Both the position numbers and the translations under genes were made by a program. Below are positions 35,135 through 43,957 of a stretch of DNA of 64,000 nucleotides, piece after piece. Position 1 is the first letter of the stretch. Each line of letters begins with the position of its first letter. Location of the stretch: assembly GCA_045534165.1 (NCBI GenBank), contig JAZSJD010000056.1, positions 1 to 64,000 of the forward strand, read 5' to 3'. The DNA is from SIG575 sp045534165 (GTDB lineage Bacteria > Bacillota > Clostridia > Oscillospirales > Acutalibacteraceae). Below the pieces are notes generated by a model. The model saw only the letters and a list, made by a program, of their open reading frames with translations. It was not told the origin of the DNA and searched no databases.

Positions 35135-36346
35135 ATGAAAAAATTCTTATCAATCTTCATGGCGCTTGTACTCTGCCTCAGCGTTGTTGGTATTTCCGCT
35201 TCTGCTGCAGATGTAAGCGACAAAACTCTTAAATTCAAAGGTGACGGAGAATTCAAAATCATTCAGGTTTCTGACTTGCAGGACACATCTTTTGCAACAA
35301 GAGCAACATATGACTATCTTGAAGCAATTATTAACGAAGAAGACCCTGACCTTATTGTTCTCACAGGTGACAATATCGCAGGCGGTACAGGCGATGCTCT
35401 TTTTGAATCTATTGCAAGATGGCAGGTAAAAAAAGGTATTGATAACACAATGTCTTTCTTCGAAGAAAAATTCAACATTCCCGTTGCTGTTGTTTTCGGC
35501 AACCACGATGCTGAAGCTCTCATCAGCAAAGAAGAACAGATGAAAATGTATCAATCTTACGGCTGCTGCGTAGCAGTTGACGAAGGTGATTCTCTCTATG
35601 GTTGCGGCACATATAACCTTCCCATCTATTCTTCTGACGGAGAAAAAATCGTTTATAATCTCTGGATGTTTGACTCAAATATGTATGACGATGTAAACGG
35701 CGGTTACGATTATGTTCACGAAGATCAGATTGAATGGTATGTGAACAAATCAAACGAACTCAAAGCACAGAATGGCGGAACACCCGTTCCTTCAATGGCT
35801 TTCCAGCACATTATCGTTAACGAAATTTATGATGCACTTGTTGAAGTTCCCGCAAACACACCTAACTCAATCCGGCGCGGTGACATATGGCTTGGTCTTC
35901 CCGAAGGTGTTCCCGGTGCATTAGGCGAAGCTCCCTGCCCCGGCACACAGGATTCACTCCAGTTTGAAAAAATGGCAGAACAGGGCGACGTTAAAGCAAT
36001 GTTCTTCGGACACGACCACGTAAATACATTTGAAGTACCATATCAGGGTATTGACCTCGTTAACTCTCCCACATCAGGTTTCGGTTCATACGGCAATAAA
36101 GAAACACGTGGTGTAAGAATTATCACAATCAACGAAAACGATACTTCAACATACGAAACAAAACTTATCAACTACTACGAAAAATTTGCAACAGATAATT
36201 TCTCAGAATGTCGTTATTTTATGAGCGAAGGTAATTGGGATACATTTGACGGTCTCTGGAATATATTCCGTTACATCTTCATTGCTCCCGCAAATGGCGT
36301 ATCAATTCTTGATACTTTATATGATATTTTCTGCATTATTGCATAA
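35135..36346 (+). CDS. Exported calcineurin-like metallophosphoesterase
   Basis: This protein of about 403 residues has a signal peptide (MKKFLSIFMALVLCLSVVGI, cut near SASAA). The metal-binding motifs of the calcineurin-like superfamily follow in order: VSDLQD (Asp, with Gln where many members have His), LTGDNIAGG, FGNHDAE, MAFQHI and FFGHDHVN. It is expected to hydrolyse phosphate esters outside the cell, as the purple-acid-phosphatase/Dcr2-like group does. The C-terminus ends in a hydrophobic aromatic tail (LWNIFRYIF... to IFCIIA). AAAGGA precedes the start. It is a single-gene unit with a perfect promoter. Confidence 0.88.
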   Translation: MKKFLSIFMALVLCLSVVGISASAADVSDKTLKFKGDGEFKIIQVSDLQDTSFATRATYDYLEAIINEEDPDLIVLTGDNIAGGTGDALFESIARWQVKKGIDNTMSFFEEKFNIPVAVVFGNHDAEALISKEEQMKMYQSYGCCVAVDEGDSLYGCGTYNLPIYSSDGEKIVYNLWMFDSNMYDDVNGGYDYVHEDQIEWYVNKSNELKAQNGGTPVPSMAFQHIIVNEIYDALVEVPANTPNSIRRGDIWLGLPEGVPGALGEAPCPGTQDSLQFEKMAEQGDVKAMFFGHDHVNTFEVPYQGIDLVNSPTSGFGSYGNKETRGVRIITINENDTSTYETKLINYYEKFATDNFSECRYFMSEGNWDTFDGLWNIFRYIFIAPANGVSILDTLYDIFCIIA

Positions 36347-36366
36347 AATCTGATTTTTGTTTATTG

Positions 36367-36396
36367 TGTGTCGGTGCTTTTTTAAGCACCGACATT
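36367..36396 (+). terminator. Hairpin after the exported phosphoesterase gene
   Basis: TGTCGGTGCTT pairs with AAGCACCGACA around a four-T loop. The tract after it is short (TTCTTA), so it may be a leaky terminator before azlC. Confidence 0.6.
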
Positions 36397-36427
36397 CTTA
36401 AGTCCGAAAACAGAGGTGTACATCAAC

Positions 36428-37150
36428 TTGAAACGAGAAAACAGACACGCCTTAAAAAAAGGTGTAAAAAACGGTATACCAATTGCATTAGGTTACTTTG
36501 CTGTGGCTTTTGCCTTAGGCATCACTGCATCAAAAGCAGGACTTGCTCCCCTTCAGGCAACTCTGGCAAGTCTGACCAATAACGCATCTGCCGGTGAATA
36601 TGCTGGATTCACTGTAATTCAGGAAAAATCAGGTTATCTGCAAATGGTTATAATGCAGATTGTGGCCAATGCACGATATCTGCTTATGAGCTTTGCCATG
36701 AGCCAGAAAATCCCTCAGAATATGAAATTGCACCACAGACTTCTTGTGGCTTTTGATTTAACAGATGAAATTTTCGGAATTTCCATTGCAGAGCCGGGAA
36801 AACTTAACCCTTATTTTTCATACGGTGCATTTCTGGTTGCAATTCCCGGATGGTCTTTAGGAACATTGCTTGGCAGTGTAATGGGCGATGTTTTGCCTAC
36901 AAACATAGTAAGTGCATTAGGTGTAGGCTTGTTCGGAATGTTCATTGCAATAGTTGTTCCCGTTGCAAAGAAAAACAAAAAACTTCTTGGCATCGTTCTC
37001 GTTTCTATGGCAGCAAGTTTTGCTTTTTATAAAATTCCTTTGTTTGATGCAATCTCATCAGGTACAAAAACAATTATCCTTACTGTGGCAATTGCACTTG
37101 TTGCCGCAATTATTTTCCCTGTAAAGGAGGAAAATAAAGATGAAGGATAA
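36428..37150 (+). CDS. azlC: Branched-chain amino acid exporter, large subunit (AzlC)
   Basis: This membrane protein of about 240 residues is from the AzlC family. It opens with the typical KGVKNGIPIALGYFAVAFALGI segment, then LGLSPLQA-like and NASAGEYAG segments, five to six hydrophobic helices and LLVAFDLTDEIF. With AzlD it exports branched-chain amino acids or their analogues. I favour a TTG start at 36428, which has AGAGGTG 9 bases upstream. The GTG at 36416 falls inside that ribosome site. It overlaps azlD by 11 bases. Confidence 0.92.
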   Translation: MKRENRHALKKGVKNGIPIALGYFAVAFALGITASKAGLAPLQATLASLTNNASAGEYAGFTVIQEKSGYLQMVIMQIVANARYLLMSFAMSQKIPQNMKLHHRLLVAFDLTDEIFGISIAEPGKLNPYFSYGAFLVAIPGWSLGTLLGSVMGDVLPTNIVSALGVGLFGMFIAIVVPVAKKNKKLLGIVLVSMAASFAFYKIPLFDAISSGTKTIILTVAIALVAAIIFPVKEENKDEG

Positions 37151-37448
37151 CGTTTATATTTACATAGGTTTAATGGCTTTGGTTACTTACCTTATGCGTG
37201 TTTTACCAATGACAATTTTCAGAAAAGAAATCAAGAACAAAACAATACGTTCGTTCCTTTATTACGTACCCTATGTCACCTTGACTGTTATGACTTTCCC
37301 CGCAATATTGGAAGCAACGGGAAGCATGTGGTCAGGTCTTGCCGCACTTTTAGTAGGCATTATTATAGCATGGAAAGGCGGAAGTCTTCTTCTTGTTTCC
37401 GTAATATCCTGTGCTGTTGTTTTTGTTATTGAAAAATTTATAATTTAA
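37140..37448 (+). CDS. azlD: Branched-chain amino acid exporter, small subunit (AzlD)
   Basis: The 102-residue AzlD-family protein has about four hydrophobic helices (YIGLMALVTYLMRVLPMTIF, FLYYVPYVTLTVMTFPAIL, LAALLVGIIIAWKGG and the C-terminal helix). It is the obligate partner of AzlC. AAAGGAGG lies inside the end of azlC, so the two are translationally linked. Confidence 0.93.
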   Translation: MKDNVYIYIGLMALVTYLMRVLPMTIFRKEIKNKTIRSFLYYVPYVTLTVMTFPAILEATGSMWSGLAALLVGIIIAWKGGSLLLVSVISCAVVFVIEKFII

Positions 37449-37451
37449 GCA

Positions 37452-37485
37452 AAAAATCCGAATGGTTTAAAACCATTCGGATTTT
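37452..37485. terminator. Bidirectional terminator between azlD and the phosphatase-like gene
   Basis: A 15-bp perfect stem (AAAAATCCGAATGGTTT with its complement), with T tracts on both sides, between convergent genes. Confidence 0.92.
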
Positions 37486-37489
37486 TATT

Positions 37490-39136
37490 TTACGGCTGTT
37501 CAAAAAGAGGTATGCTTTCGTTTTCGTGTTCCCAGAATATAAAGTTATTTCTTTCAACATAAACACATCTGAAATCATAAATTGCAGATGCACTGAAAGC
37601 AGGAACATAGAGAAGTCCTCTTCTGCCTCTGTAAACAGGTGCATCAAGCTTTACTTCTTCACCGTTATCAAGAACTGCAACGTCGCTACCTTCTGTGAAT
37701 GTTGCTTTCTTTCCGTATATGCCGAGTGTCATTTTTCCTTCTTCTTTTGAAACATAAGCACCAACACTCTGGAAAACGACAGAAAGAGGAGCAAACCAGA
37801 TTCCGTCTTTCTTTTCGGGGCAGGCATCAACACCGCCAAGACCTGCCAGCATTCCTTTATATACCATTCTGGGATGTCTTTCGAGGTAAACGGGAGGCAT
37901 TGCGTAAGGAAGAATCATATCCTTCTCTTTATCAATAATTACTTCGTCTATAATGTCTGCTTCAATATTGCCGTCAAAGCCAAGGAATGATGTGATTTTC
38001 ATTTTCTTTCCGTCAACCTCAAAGAGTGCAAAAGAAGGACGATCTTCAATTTCCTGAGGATAAAATGCTGCATGGAAAATACTCTGCTGAGAATTGCACC
38101 CGGGAGCTCCGCCACCTGCGTTTGAAAGCATATAGTGAATTGTTCCCTCTGATGGTTTTGAGAAAATTTCGTCATTCTTTATGGGGAAGCTTCTTGAGAA
38201 ATTATGCTCGTGACCTGCAAGCATAATATCGCACATATCAATGCCCTCTCTCATCCAGGGGAAAGCATCAAAATTGTGACCTGCAGGGTTTGAATAATAA
38301 ATGGGGAAATGATATGTACCTATTTTCCAAGTTTTATCAGTTGAAGATAAATCTTCTTTAATCCATTCACCCACTTCATCAGGGCCATTGATACCCATTA
38401 CGCAGATATGCACATTACCGTAATCGAAAGAATAGTTTTCTGTTTTCCAGTTTTCGGGACCATTGTAGGGATAAGCCATTTTAAACTGAGTGTCAAAAAA
38501 CTCTGCAGGCTCTGCATAATATCTGCCTTCGCCTTTTTCATAGTTTTTGAAACCTCTGTTGTCGTGGTTGCCCAGAGTCATCATCAGAGGTCTGTATTCC
38601 ATGATACCTTCCATGCCTTTGAGCGCACCGTTCCACTGAACAACGTGCTGACCGCAGTCTGTGTTATCTCCGCCTGTTACAATGAATTTTGTTTCAGGGT
38701 GTCTTTTCAGAATTTCTTTGAGAAATGCATTTATCTTTGAATAGTCCTGACTGTAGAAATTACCCTGCTGTTGGTCAGAAATTGCAACAAAAGTGAATTT
38801 TTCAAGATTGTCTTCCTGAGTTGTGAAGAAATATTCTTCGCTTCTGTTATTCTCATCACCGCAATTATAAAAATATTTTGTTCCCGGTTTCAATCCGTCA
38901 ACAATTGCTGTGTGGATGTGGCTTTCATCTCTGTCACTTTTAAAAACAAGTGTTTCTGCATCTTTTCTGAAAATTTTCTCTGTGTTTTCTTCGCGGTATT
39001 CCACATATCCTGCAGGAACAGTCATATCTGTTCTCCATGTAACTGCCATCTGAGTTCTTGCATCTCCGTTTATGGAAAGCATAATATGGTCAGGTTTTTC
39101 AGTTGCAAATCCCATAGGTTTTTCGTTATTCATCAT
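37490..39136 (-). CDS. Purple-acid-phosphatase-like protein with C-terminal stalk domain
   Basis: The 548-residue protein has an N-terminal fibronectin-III-type domain (about 10-110, as in purple acid phosphatases). A calcineurin-like catalytic domain follows with AISDQQQGN, VTGGDNTD, LGNHDNRG, HFPIYYSNP and AGHEHNFSR. The last 95 residues (IWFAPLSVVFQSVGAYV...GRRGLLYVPAFS) resemble the stalk/copper-amine-oxidase N1-like repeat. There is no signal peptide, although this combination is usual for exported proteins. AAGGAG precedes the start. It begins 14 bases after the LCP gene, so the two form an operon. A cell-envelope role is possible but unproven. Confidence 0.85.
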   Translation of the reverse strand: MMNNEKPMGFATEKPDHIMLSINGDARTQMAVTWRTDMTVPAGYVEYREENTEKIFRKDAETLVFKSDRDESHIHTAIVDGLKPGTKYFYNCGDENNRSEEYFFTTQEDNLEKFTFVAISDQQQGNFYSQDYSKINAFLKEILKRHPETKFIVTGGDNTDCGQHVVQWNGALKGMEGIMEYRPLMMTLGNHDNRGFKNYEKGEGRYYAEPAEFFDTQFKMAYPYNGPENWKTENYSFDYGNVHICVMGINGPDEVGEWIKEDLSSTDKTWKIGTYHFPIYYSNPAGHNFDAFPWMREGIDMCDIMLAGHEHNFSRSFPIKNDEIFSKPSEGTIHYMLSNAGGGAPGCNSQQSIFHAAFYPQEIEDRPSFALFEVDGKKMKITSFLGFDGNIEADIIDEVIIDKEKDMILPYAMPPVYLERHPRMVYKGMLAGLGGVDACPEKKDGIWFAPLSVVFQSVGAYVSKEEGKMTLGIYGKKATFTEGSDVAVLDNGEEVKLDAPVYRGRRGLLYVPAFSASAIYDFRCVYVERNNFIFWEHENESIPLFEQP

Positions 39137-39150
39137 TTTTCTCCTTCTTG

Positions 39151-40482
39151 TCAGTTTTTTGTTGTTTCTTCTTCAGTATCTGCCTTTTCAAAAATAAATT
39201 CTTTAAGCAAATCTGAAGTTTCCTCTTTGTTTATAACAATAACATAAGCACCATTTATTGTCTGGCTTGAATATTTTTTATCAAAAGGTACTCTTGATTG
39301 AACAATATCATATCTCATATATGAAAGCACTGCGCCTTGTGCCAGAAATGTTAATTCCAGAGGGCTCATATCTGTTTCAACATAAGAAAGAACATCTTTT
39401 CCTGTTGCAATCAGGTCAGGAATACTTGATTGTTTTGCAGATTCGATAATGGCAGAAATAACTTTACGCTGCCTCTTTGTTCTGTTGAAGTCGCTGTCAA
39501 GATATCTGATTCTTACATAAACCAGAGCTTCTTCACCATTCAATGTTACAGCTTCACCATAATCAATATTCTGTCTTGAAGTTCTGTTGATATATTCTGC
39601 TTCTTTTTTCTCAACTTCAACTGTTACTCCGCCTAAACTGTCAATTACTTCTTTAAAAGCGTTGAAATCAACAAGCACATAATTATCAATTTCTATTCCG
39701 AAATTATATTCAATTGTTTCCATAACAAGCTGGGGTCCGCCAAATGCACAGGCAGCATTCAGCTTGTTGTCGCCATAACCGGGAATTGTCACATAAGTAT
39801 CCCGCATAAATGATGTCAGTTTAAGCTGACGGTTCTTTTTATCAATAGACAACATCATCATAGTGTCGCTTCTTGACGTTGTTCCGCCTTTTTTATCGTC
39901 AACACCGATAAGCAGAATGTTTTCAACACGTGAACTGCTTTCAAGATTCATTGAATCAGTATATCCTGAACCTGCACTTTCTGTTTTGTTATATTCCACA
40001 TTGGCAAAAATTGAATACATATACCCTGTTATTCCTGTGTATCCTAAAACAAACACCAATAGAACCGCGATTATTGAAGTTACAAGGCAACCCTTTTTCT
40101 TCTTCGGCTTTTTATTTTCAGGCTGTTGCGCAGGTGGAGTCTGCACAGGTCTTCCCTGCCTTGTCTGCTGATATTCATTCCTGTAATCATCATAGGTTCT
40201 TCTTTGTGGCTGTGCATTCTTATTTTTGTCAATAAAAATATCAGTAGAATGTGATGAATATTGCTGACGGGGAACTGCTCTTGCCTGATTTGCTGAATAT
40301 TGCTGGCGAGGAACTGCTCGCGCCTGTCTGTTTGAATTTTGTTGTGTGTTAGCAGAATACTGTCCATTCTGACGACGTCGCAACTCTTCATATGAATAAG
40401 GACTCTGCCTGTTAGGAGAGTTCATGTTATTTCTGTTTTTTGAAATGGGAATATCGTAATTTCTTCCGTTATTCTCTGCCAA
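39151..40482 (-). CDS. LytR-CpsA-Psr (LCP) family cell-wall glycopolymer ligase
   Basis: This protein of about 443 residues has a cytoplasmic, Gln/Arg/Pro/Asn-rich N-terminal tail containing a 13-residue tandem repeat (ARAVPRQQYSANQ). A basic stretch (KKPKKKKG) follows, then one transmembrane helix (about 130-155) and an extracellular LCP domain. The LCP domain carries LLIGVDDKKGGTTSRSDTMM, the Arg/Asp segment MRDTYVTIPGYG and KLNAACAFGG. LCP enzymes attach teichoic acids or capsular glycopolymers to peptidoglycan. The ATG at 40491 directly abuts AGGAG, so TTG 40482, nine bases from it, is the likelier start. The rfb genes nearby could supply rhamnose for its substrates. Confidence 0.92.
   Translation of the reverse strand: MAENNGRNYDIPISKNRNNMNSPNRQSPYSYEELRRRQNGQYSANTQQNSNRQARAVPRQQYSANQARAVPRQQYSSHSTDIFIDKNKNAQPQRRTYDDYRNEYQQTRQGRPVQTPPAQQPENKKPKKKKGCLVTSIIAVLLVFVLGYTGITGYMYSIFANVEYNKTESAGSGYTDSMNLESSSRVENILLIGVDDKKGGTTSRSDTMMMLSIDKKNRQLKLTSFMRDTYVTIPGYGDNKLNAACAFGGPQLVMETIEYNFGIEIDNYVLVDFNAFKEVIDSLGGVTVEVEKKEAEYINRTSRQNIDYGEAVTLNGEEALVYVRIRYLDSDFNRTKRQRKVISAIIESAKQSSIPDLIATGKDVLSYVETDMSPLELTFLAQGAVLSYMRYDIVQSRVPFDKKYSSQTINGAYVIVINKEETSDLLKEFIFEKADTEEETTKN
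40256..40333. repeat. 39-base tandem repeat inside the LCP gene
   Basis: Two copies of a 39-base unit encode the 13-residue repeat in the cytoplasmic tail. They differ at a few bases. Repeat number may vary between strains. Confidence 0.7.
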
Positions 40483-40524
40483 ATCAATCATCTCCTGCTT
40501 TCAAAGCTTGATGCCAATCAATTT

Positions 40525-40553
40525 ATTTTACAACAAAAAATTTTATTATGCAA
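40525..40553 (-). promoter_or_regulatory. Promoter of the LCP operon
   Basis: Read leftward this is TTGCAT, 17 bases, TAAAAT, divergent from the rnpB promoter. Confidence 0.6.
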
Positions 40554-40584
40554 TAGCACCCCCCATTTAAATCAGATTATTTTA

Positions 40585-40613
40585 TTGACAAAATTCTCAA
40601 TTTGTTTTAAAAT
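40585..40613 (+). promoter_or_regulatory. Promoter of rnpB
   Basis: TTGACA, 17 bases, TAAAAT, ending 7 bases before the RNA 5' end. Confidence 0.88.
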
Positions 40614-40620
40614 CTAATGC

Positions 40621-40956
40621 AGAGAAGGTTGGGCAGTCGCGGCTGATTTTTTCAGACGAGGAAAGTCCGAGCCCCACAGAGCAGGATAACGGCTAACGGC
40701 CGCCGAGGGTGACCTTAGGGAAAGTGCATAGAAATATACCGCCATGATTATTCATGGTAAGGGTGAGATGGCGAGGTAAGAGCTCATCGGTGTGCAGGAG
40801 ACTGCACAGCCAAGTAAACCCTATCCGGAGCAACACCGACCGAGGTTCTGCATTTGCTCGATGTATACCTCAAAGGGTGGCTTGAGCGTTGTGGCAACGC
40901 AACGCCTAGAAAGATGATTGCCTTAAACGACAGAACTCGGCTTACAGACCTTCTCT
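40621..40956 (+). ncRNA. rnpB: RNase P RNA, class A
   Basis: This is the catalytic RNA that trims tRNA 5' leaders. The P1 helix is formed by AGAGAAGGT (40621-40629) and ACCTTCTCT (40948-40956). Conserved signatures are GAGGAAAGTCCGAGCCCCAC (CR I), the AGAGCAGGATAACGGC segment, GTAAACCCTATCCGGAGCAAC near 40815 (CR II/III region) and ACAGAACTCGGCTTACAG near the 3' end (CR V). The layout is the ancestral class A type used by Clostridia rather than the Bacillus class B. A T tract follows P1 and acts as terminator. Confidence 0.97.
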
Positions 40957-41021
40957 TTTTTTGAATAAATCATACTTTGCCTGAAATAATATTTTCAAAA
41001 CCAATGAAGTGAGGAAATGTT

Positions 41022-41180
41022 ATGAAAAAGTATGTTTGCAATATCTGCGGTTATATCTATGACGAAGCAAAAGGCAACCCGGAAAAAGGAATTGCCCCCG
41101 GCACAAAATGGGAAAATCTGCCTGATGATTTTGTCTGTCCCCTTTGCGGAGTAGATAAAGAAAATTTTTCGAAAATTTAA
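41022..41180 (+). CDS. Rubredoxin
   Basis: The 52-residue protein is a complete rubredoxin, a one-iron electron carrier of anaerobes often used in oxygen and peroxide detoxification. The iron ligands are in YVCNICGYIYDEAKG and FVCPLCGVDKENF, two Cys-x2-Cys pairs near residues 6-9 and 39-42. The conserved Trp is in GTKWENLPDDF. GAGG lies 7 bases before the ATG. It is followed closely by the Dabb-domain gene, possibly in the same transcript. Confidence 0.97.
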   Translation: MKKYVCNICGYIYDEAKGNPEKGIAPGTKWENLPDDFVCPLCGVDKENFSKI

Positions 41181-41230
41181 AAAGCGGGTTGTCTTTATGA
41201 CAACTCACCTTTACATAAGGAGTGTTCAGT

Positions 41231-41524
41231 TTGGTAAAGCATATGATTATCTGGAAACTTAAAGAAGATGTTGATAAAGAAAATGTGGCAAAAGATATAA
41301 AAGCATCTCTTGAAGGTCTTGTGGGCAAAATTGACGGACTTAAAGAAATGCATATCCTTACAGAAAACATCCCCTCATCTTCAGGCGATGTTATGATGGA
41401 TTCAACTTTTGAAAATGTGGAAGCTTTACAGAATTATCAGAAACATCCTCTCCACGTTGAAATTGCAAACGGAAAAGTACGTCCCAATGTTGAAACCCGC
41501 CTTGCTTTTGACTACGAAGTGTGA
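41231..41524 (+). CDS. Dabb-family (stress-responsive A/B barrel) protein
   Basis: This 97-residue dimeric alpha/beta-barrel protein of the Dabb family starts VKHMIIWKLKED and contains the family's DSTFENVEALQNYQKHPLH segment. Its biochemical function is generally unknown. The true start is TTG 41231, 8 bases after AAGGAG (41217-41222). The in-frame GTG at 41222 lies inside that site. It sits 50 bases after rubredoxin. Confidence 0.88.
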   Translation: MVKHMIIWKLKEDVDKENVAKDIKASLEGLVGKIDGLKEMHILTENIPSSSGDVMMDSTFENVEALQNYQKHPLHVEIANGKVRPNVETRLAFDYEV

Positions 41525-41553
41525 GACTTTGCAAAAAAACAACTTATATTCTA

Positions 41554-41582
41554 TTGACTAACATAAAATTCAATGTTATACT
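41554..41582 (+). promoter_or_regulatory. Promoter of tRNA-Ala
   Basis: TTGACT, 17 bases, TATACT, ending 12 bases before the tRNA. Confidence 0.85.
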
Positions 41583-41594
41583 TTTTAAAGTAAT

Positions 41595-41670
<76 letters not shown>

Positions 41671-41671
41671 A

Positions 41672-41706
41672 AAAAACCGTAATCATTGTGATTACGGTTT
41701 TTTGTT
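41672..41706. terminator. Terminator after tRNA-Ala
   Basis: AACCGTAATCA pairs with TGATTACGGTT around three bases, with T tracts on both sides. It also closes the convergent FAD oxidoreductase gene. Confidence 0.92.
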
Positions 41707-43393
41707 ATTTAATTTCAAAATCAAATAATCTGAATTCTTTAGTCCCATATGTTGATATGGGGACAAAGCGAATACTTTTAACGCACCAATCTACAGGATG
41801 ATTTACAAATCTCTGATGATTATCGGTAATATAAATTTCTTTCATTTCACCGTTTTCTGAAATTCCCTGAATTTTGTATTCCTTAATCAAGGTTTCGGGC
41901 AATTTAAATTTTGTTTGTACCAGAGGATAATTGCAAGGCATATTATGATAATTACGGTTAAGGTCACTATCAAAGATAAGTCTGATTCCGCTTATTTTTA
42001 TATCTTCGTCAAAACGATATTCAATAAAATCCTTTTCTTTTCCTGTCCAGAGATTTTCTTCGCCTCTGTCAATTCCGTTACGGATAACTTCAGCAGAGCA
42101 TTCCGCTTTTCGGGTAAGTTCCGGCAAAAGTCTTTCTTTCTGCGGAATGTAACAGTCATCTTCCATCAATGTTTGTTGCAGTTTCTTTATATCAATATTT
42201 TCAGGTGTAACATTGTCCGTAATTGCCTGAGCTACTGCAGTTCCTAATGCCTGACCGAGAATTGAACAGGTTGCCATTACCCGTGACGAGCTGAGTGCCG
42301 CGTGGGTAACGCTGATGTTTCTTCCTGCGAAGCAAAGGTTTTCAATGTTTTTTGAAAGCATACACCTGAGAGGCAGACCCCAAGGTGTGGGCGCAGGATG
42401 GAAGATCGTAGGATAACCTTTTTTATAATAAAAGCCTTCGGGGAAATGGTCATCCATACTCCAACCGGCATATGCAACAATATCAGGGAATCGGCCCTCA
42501 GATTCAACATCGTTCTGTGTTACTATATGTTTTCCTACATACCGTCTGCTTTCCCTTTTCCCGGGCAGAAAACCTATCCACTCAAGCTCCCAATTTTCCA
42601 CACCGTGGTCACCGTAGTTTTTCATATGGTCCCACACACCATAACAAATTTTCAGAAGCTCCTCACGGCATTTGTCAGAATCATGAATACAATCCCATTC
42701 TCCGCCGACTTCAATCCACCAGAAATTATTGTTTTTGTCGTGGTCTTTAAAGGGCAAATCATCATCCGAAGTGTATTTATATGCCCATTCAGGCGGGGTA
42801 AAAGGTACAAAATGATCAGTTTCTTTTATCTGAAAAAGACAACTCATTCCCATAGTTTTCCGATCACGGATATCTGGCGGAATAGTTTCACCAAAATCAC
42901 TTTTCGACTCTCTTCCGTACATAAATTCCGCACCGGTAAGAGTGGAAAGAATTGAGTCTCCCGAACAGTCGGCAAAATACTCAGCTTCAATAATGTGGAA
43001 GGTTTCCGCATTGGATTGCCACGCCTTGACGCTCTGTATTCTTTGGGCGTCTGTTACGCAATCAAAACAACTTGTATTAAGCAGAAGAGTAAGATTTTCT
43101 TCTGCAATTGCTTTCTGATAAAGCACACTATCCCACAAAGAATATTTGAGTGACGGATTCTGATAGAAATTTTCCAGCATAATTTCTTCAATTATACCAC
43201 CCTCACGGTTATCCTTACCGTGACAACCACCAATCCACATACGGATTTCGCTTGAAGCATTACCGCCGAGAACGGGTCGGTCGTGAATCAGAACAACTTT
43301 AATGCCGTGACGTGATGCGGCAATTGCACAGCAGAGTCCCGCCATACCTCCGCCGATAACACACAGGTCTGTTTTATATTCAAGCGTTCTCAT
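41705..43393 (-). CDS. FAD-dependent oxidoreductase with C-terminal jelly-roll-like domain
   Basis: The 562-residue protein belongs to the FAD-oxidoreductase group often found beside polysaccharide-use genes. The dinucleotide motif is GGGMAGLCCAI near residue 14, followed by RPVLGGNASSEIRMWIGG and DCSGDS. The C-terminal FAD contact is near LCFAGRNISVTHAALSSSRVM. The last 125 residues are beta-rich and resemble a discoidin-like domain (SGIRLIFDSDLNRNYHNMP, FRLFDFEIK). No signal peptide is seen. AAGGAG precedes ATG 43393. It lies between the intact tRNA-Ala and the first tRNA 3' fragment, so it was probably acquired with that cassette. The substrate is unknown. Confidence 0.85.
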   Translation of the reverse strand: MRTLEYKTDLCVIGGGMAGLCCAIAASRHGIKVVLIHDRPVLGGNASSEIRMWIGGCHGKDNREGGIIEEIMLENFYQNPSLKYSLWDSVLYQKAIAEENLTLLLNTSCFDCVTDAQRIQSVKAWQSNAETFHIIEAEYFADCSGDSILSTLTGAEFMYGRESKSDFGETIPPDIRDRKTMGMSCLFQIKETDHFVPFTPPEWAYKYTSDDDLPFKDHDKNNNFWWIEVGGEWDCIHDSDKCREELLKICYGVWDHMKNYGDHGVENWELEWIGFLPGKRESRRYVGKHIVTQNDVESEGRFPDIVAYAGWSMDDHFPEGFYYKKGYPTIFHPAPTPWGLPLRCMLSKNIENLCFAGRNISVTHAALSSSRVMATCSILGQALGTAVAQAITDNVTPENIDIKKLQQTLMEDDCYIPQKERLLPELTRKAECSAEVIRNGIDRGEENLWTGKEKDFIEYRFDEDIKISGIRLIFDSDLNRNYHNMPCNYPLVQTKFKLPETLIKEYKIQGISENGEMKEIYITDNHQRFVNHPVDWCVKSIRFVPISTYGTKEFRLFDFEIK

Positions 43394-43430
43394 CCTGATT
43401 TCTCCTTGCTATATTTCTGAAACAAGTTTT

Positions 43431-43459
43431 ATTATACATCAAATAACGACAGTATGCAA
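43431..43459 (-). promoter_or_regulatory. Promoter of the FAD oxidoreductase gene
   Basis: Read leftward this is TTGCAT, 17 bases, TATAAT. Confidence 0.75.
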
Positions 43460-43474
43460 ATTTGTTGTTTTATC

Positions 43475-43720
43475 CTCCGATGAGGTGGTATGATTCTGCT
43501 CTTGAAGTTATTGAAGAAAACGCAAATAAAACAATGAGCAAGGTTTCAAAGATAATCCTAAAATGTATACCCGTTCATCTGAAATCATAGGCATATCATA
43601 TGGTATATTTCAGAATTTTTGAAGATGCAATTTCTATGTTTGTGGGTACGCTTACAGCGATTAAAGTTTTGTTTCCTTATAACGGCAACAGTATTTTACC
43701 TGTAACATAAATAGTTCTAA
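43475..43720 (+). pseudogene. Probable decayed gene remnant
   Basis: An ATG at about 43481 opens a 37-codon frame (MRWYDSALEVIEENANKTMS...) that stops near 43590. A +1 shift continues a plausible chain (RSSEIIGISYGIFQ), and a further frame gives FEDAISMFVGTLTAIKVLF to a stop near 43708. This broken pattern fits a frameshifted remnant. The parent family is not recognised. A hairpin at 43729-43757 (GGCAGAGAG with CTCTCTGCC) follows and may be its terminator. Confidence 0.35.
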
Positions 43721-43905
43721 AATAAAAGTTGGCAGAGAGTTTTTAGCTCTCTGCCATTACTTTCGCTTGCGAGTTTTATGGCAAATGGAACATCACTCAA
43801 GTCTCGGATTTTTAATCAATTGAAATTTTAAAACAAATCGGCAAATCATTTTGATGTTCTTCATTTAAGCTAATTTTAAGTGCGTTTTCAGGTGCACCGG
43901 AAAAT

Positions 43906-43957
43906 CGCTTGAATGGCATTCAAGAGGGCAAGAGTTCGATCCTCTCCGTCTCCACCA
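43906..43957 (+). repeat. Duplicated 3' half of tRNA-Ala, copy 2
   Basis: 52 bases match the tRNA-Ala from the anticodon stem (CGCTTGAATGGC) to the encoded CCA with a single difference (T to G in the variable loop). The 5' half of the tRNA is absent. A 3' tRNA fragment of this kind is the usual trace of a tyrosine-recombinase element that integrated into the tRNA gene. Confidence 0.88.

Noticed and set aside
40256..40333. Short tandem repeat as a CRISPR-like or phase-variation array
   Set aside because: There are only two units, in frame, coding for a 13-residue repeat in the LCP tail. Copy-number change would not shift the frame.
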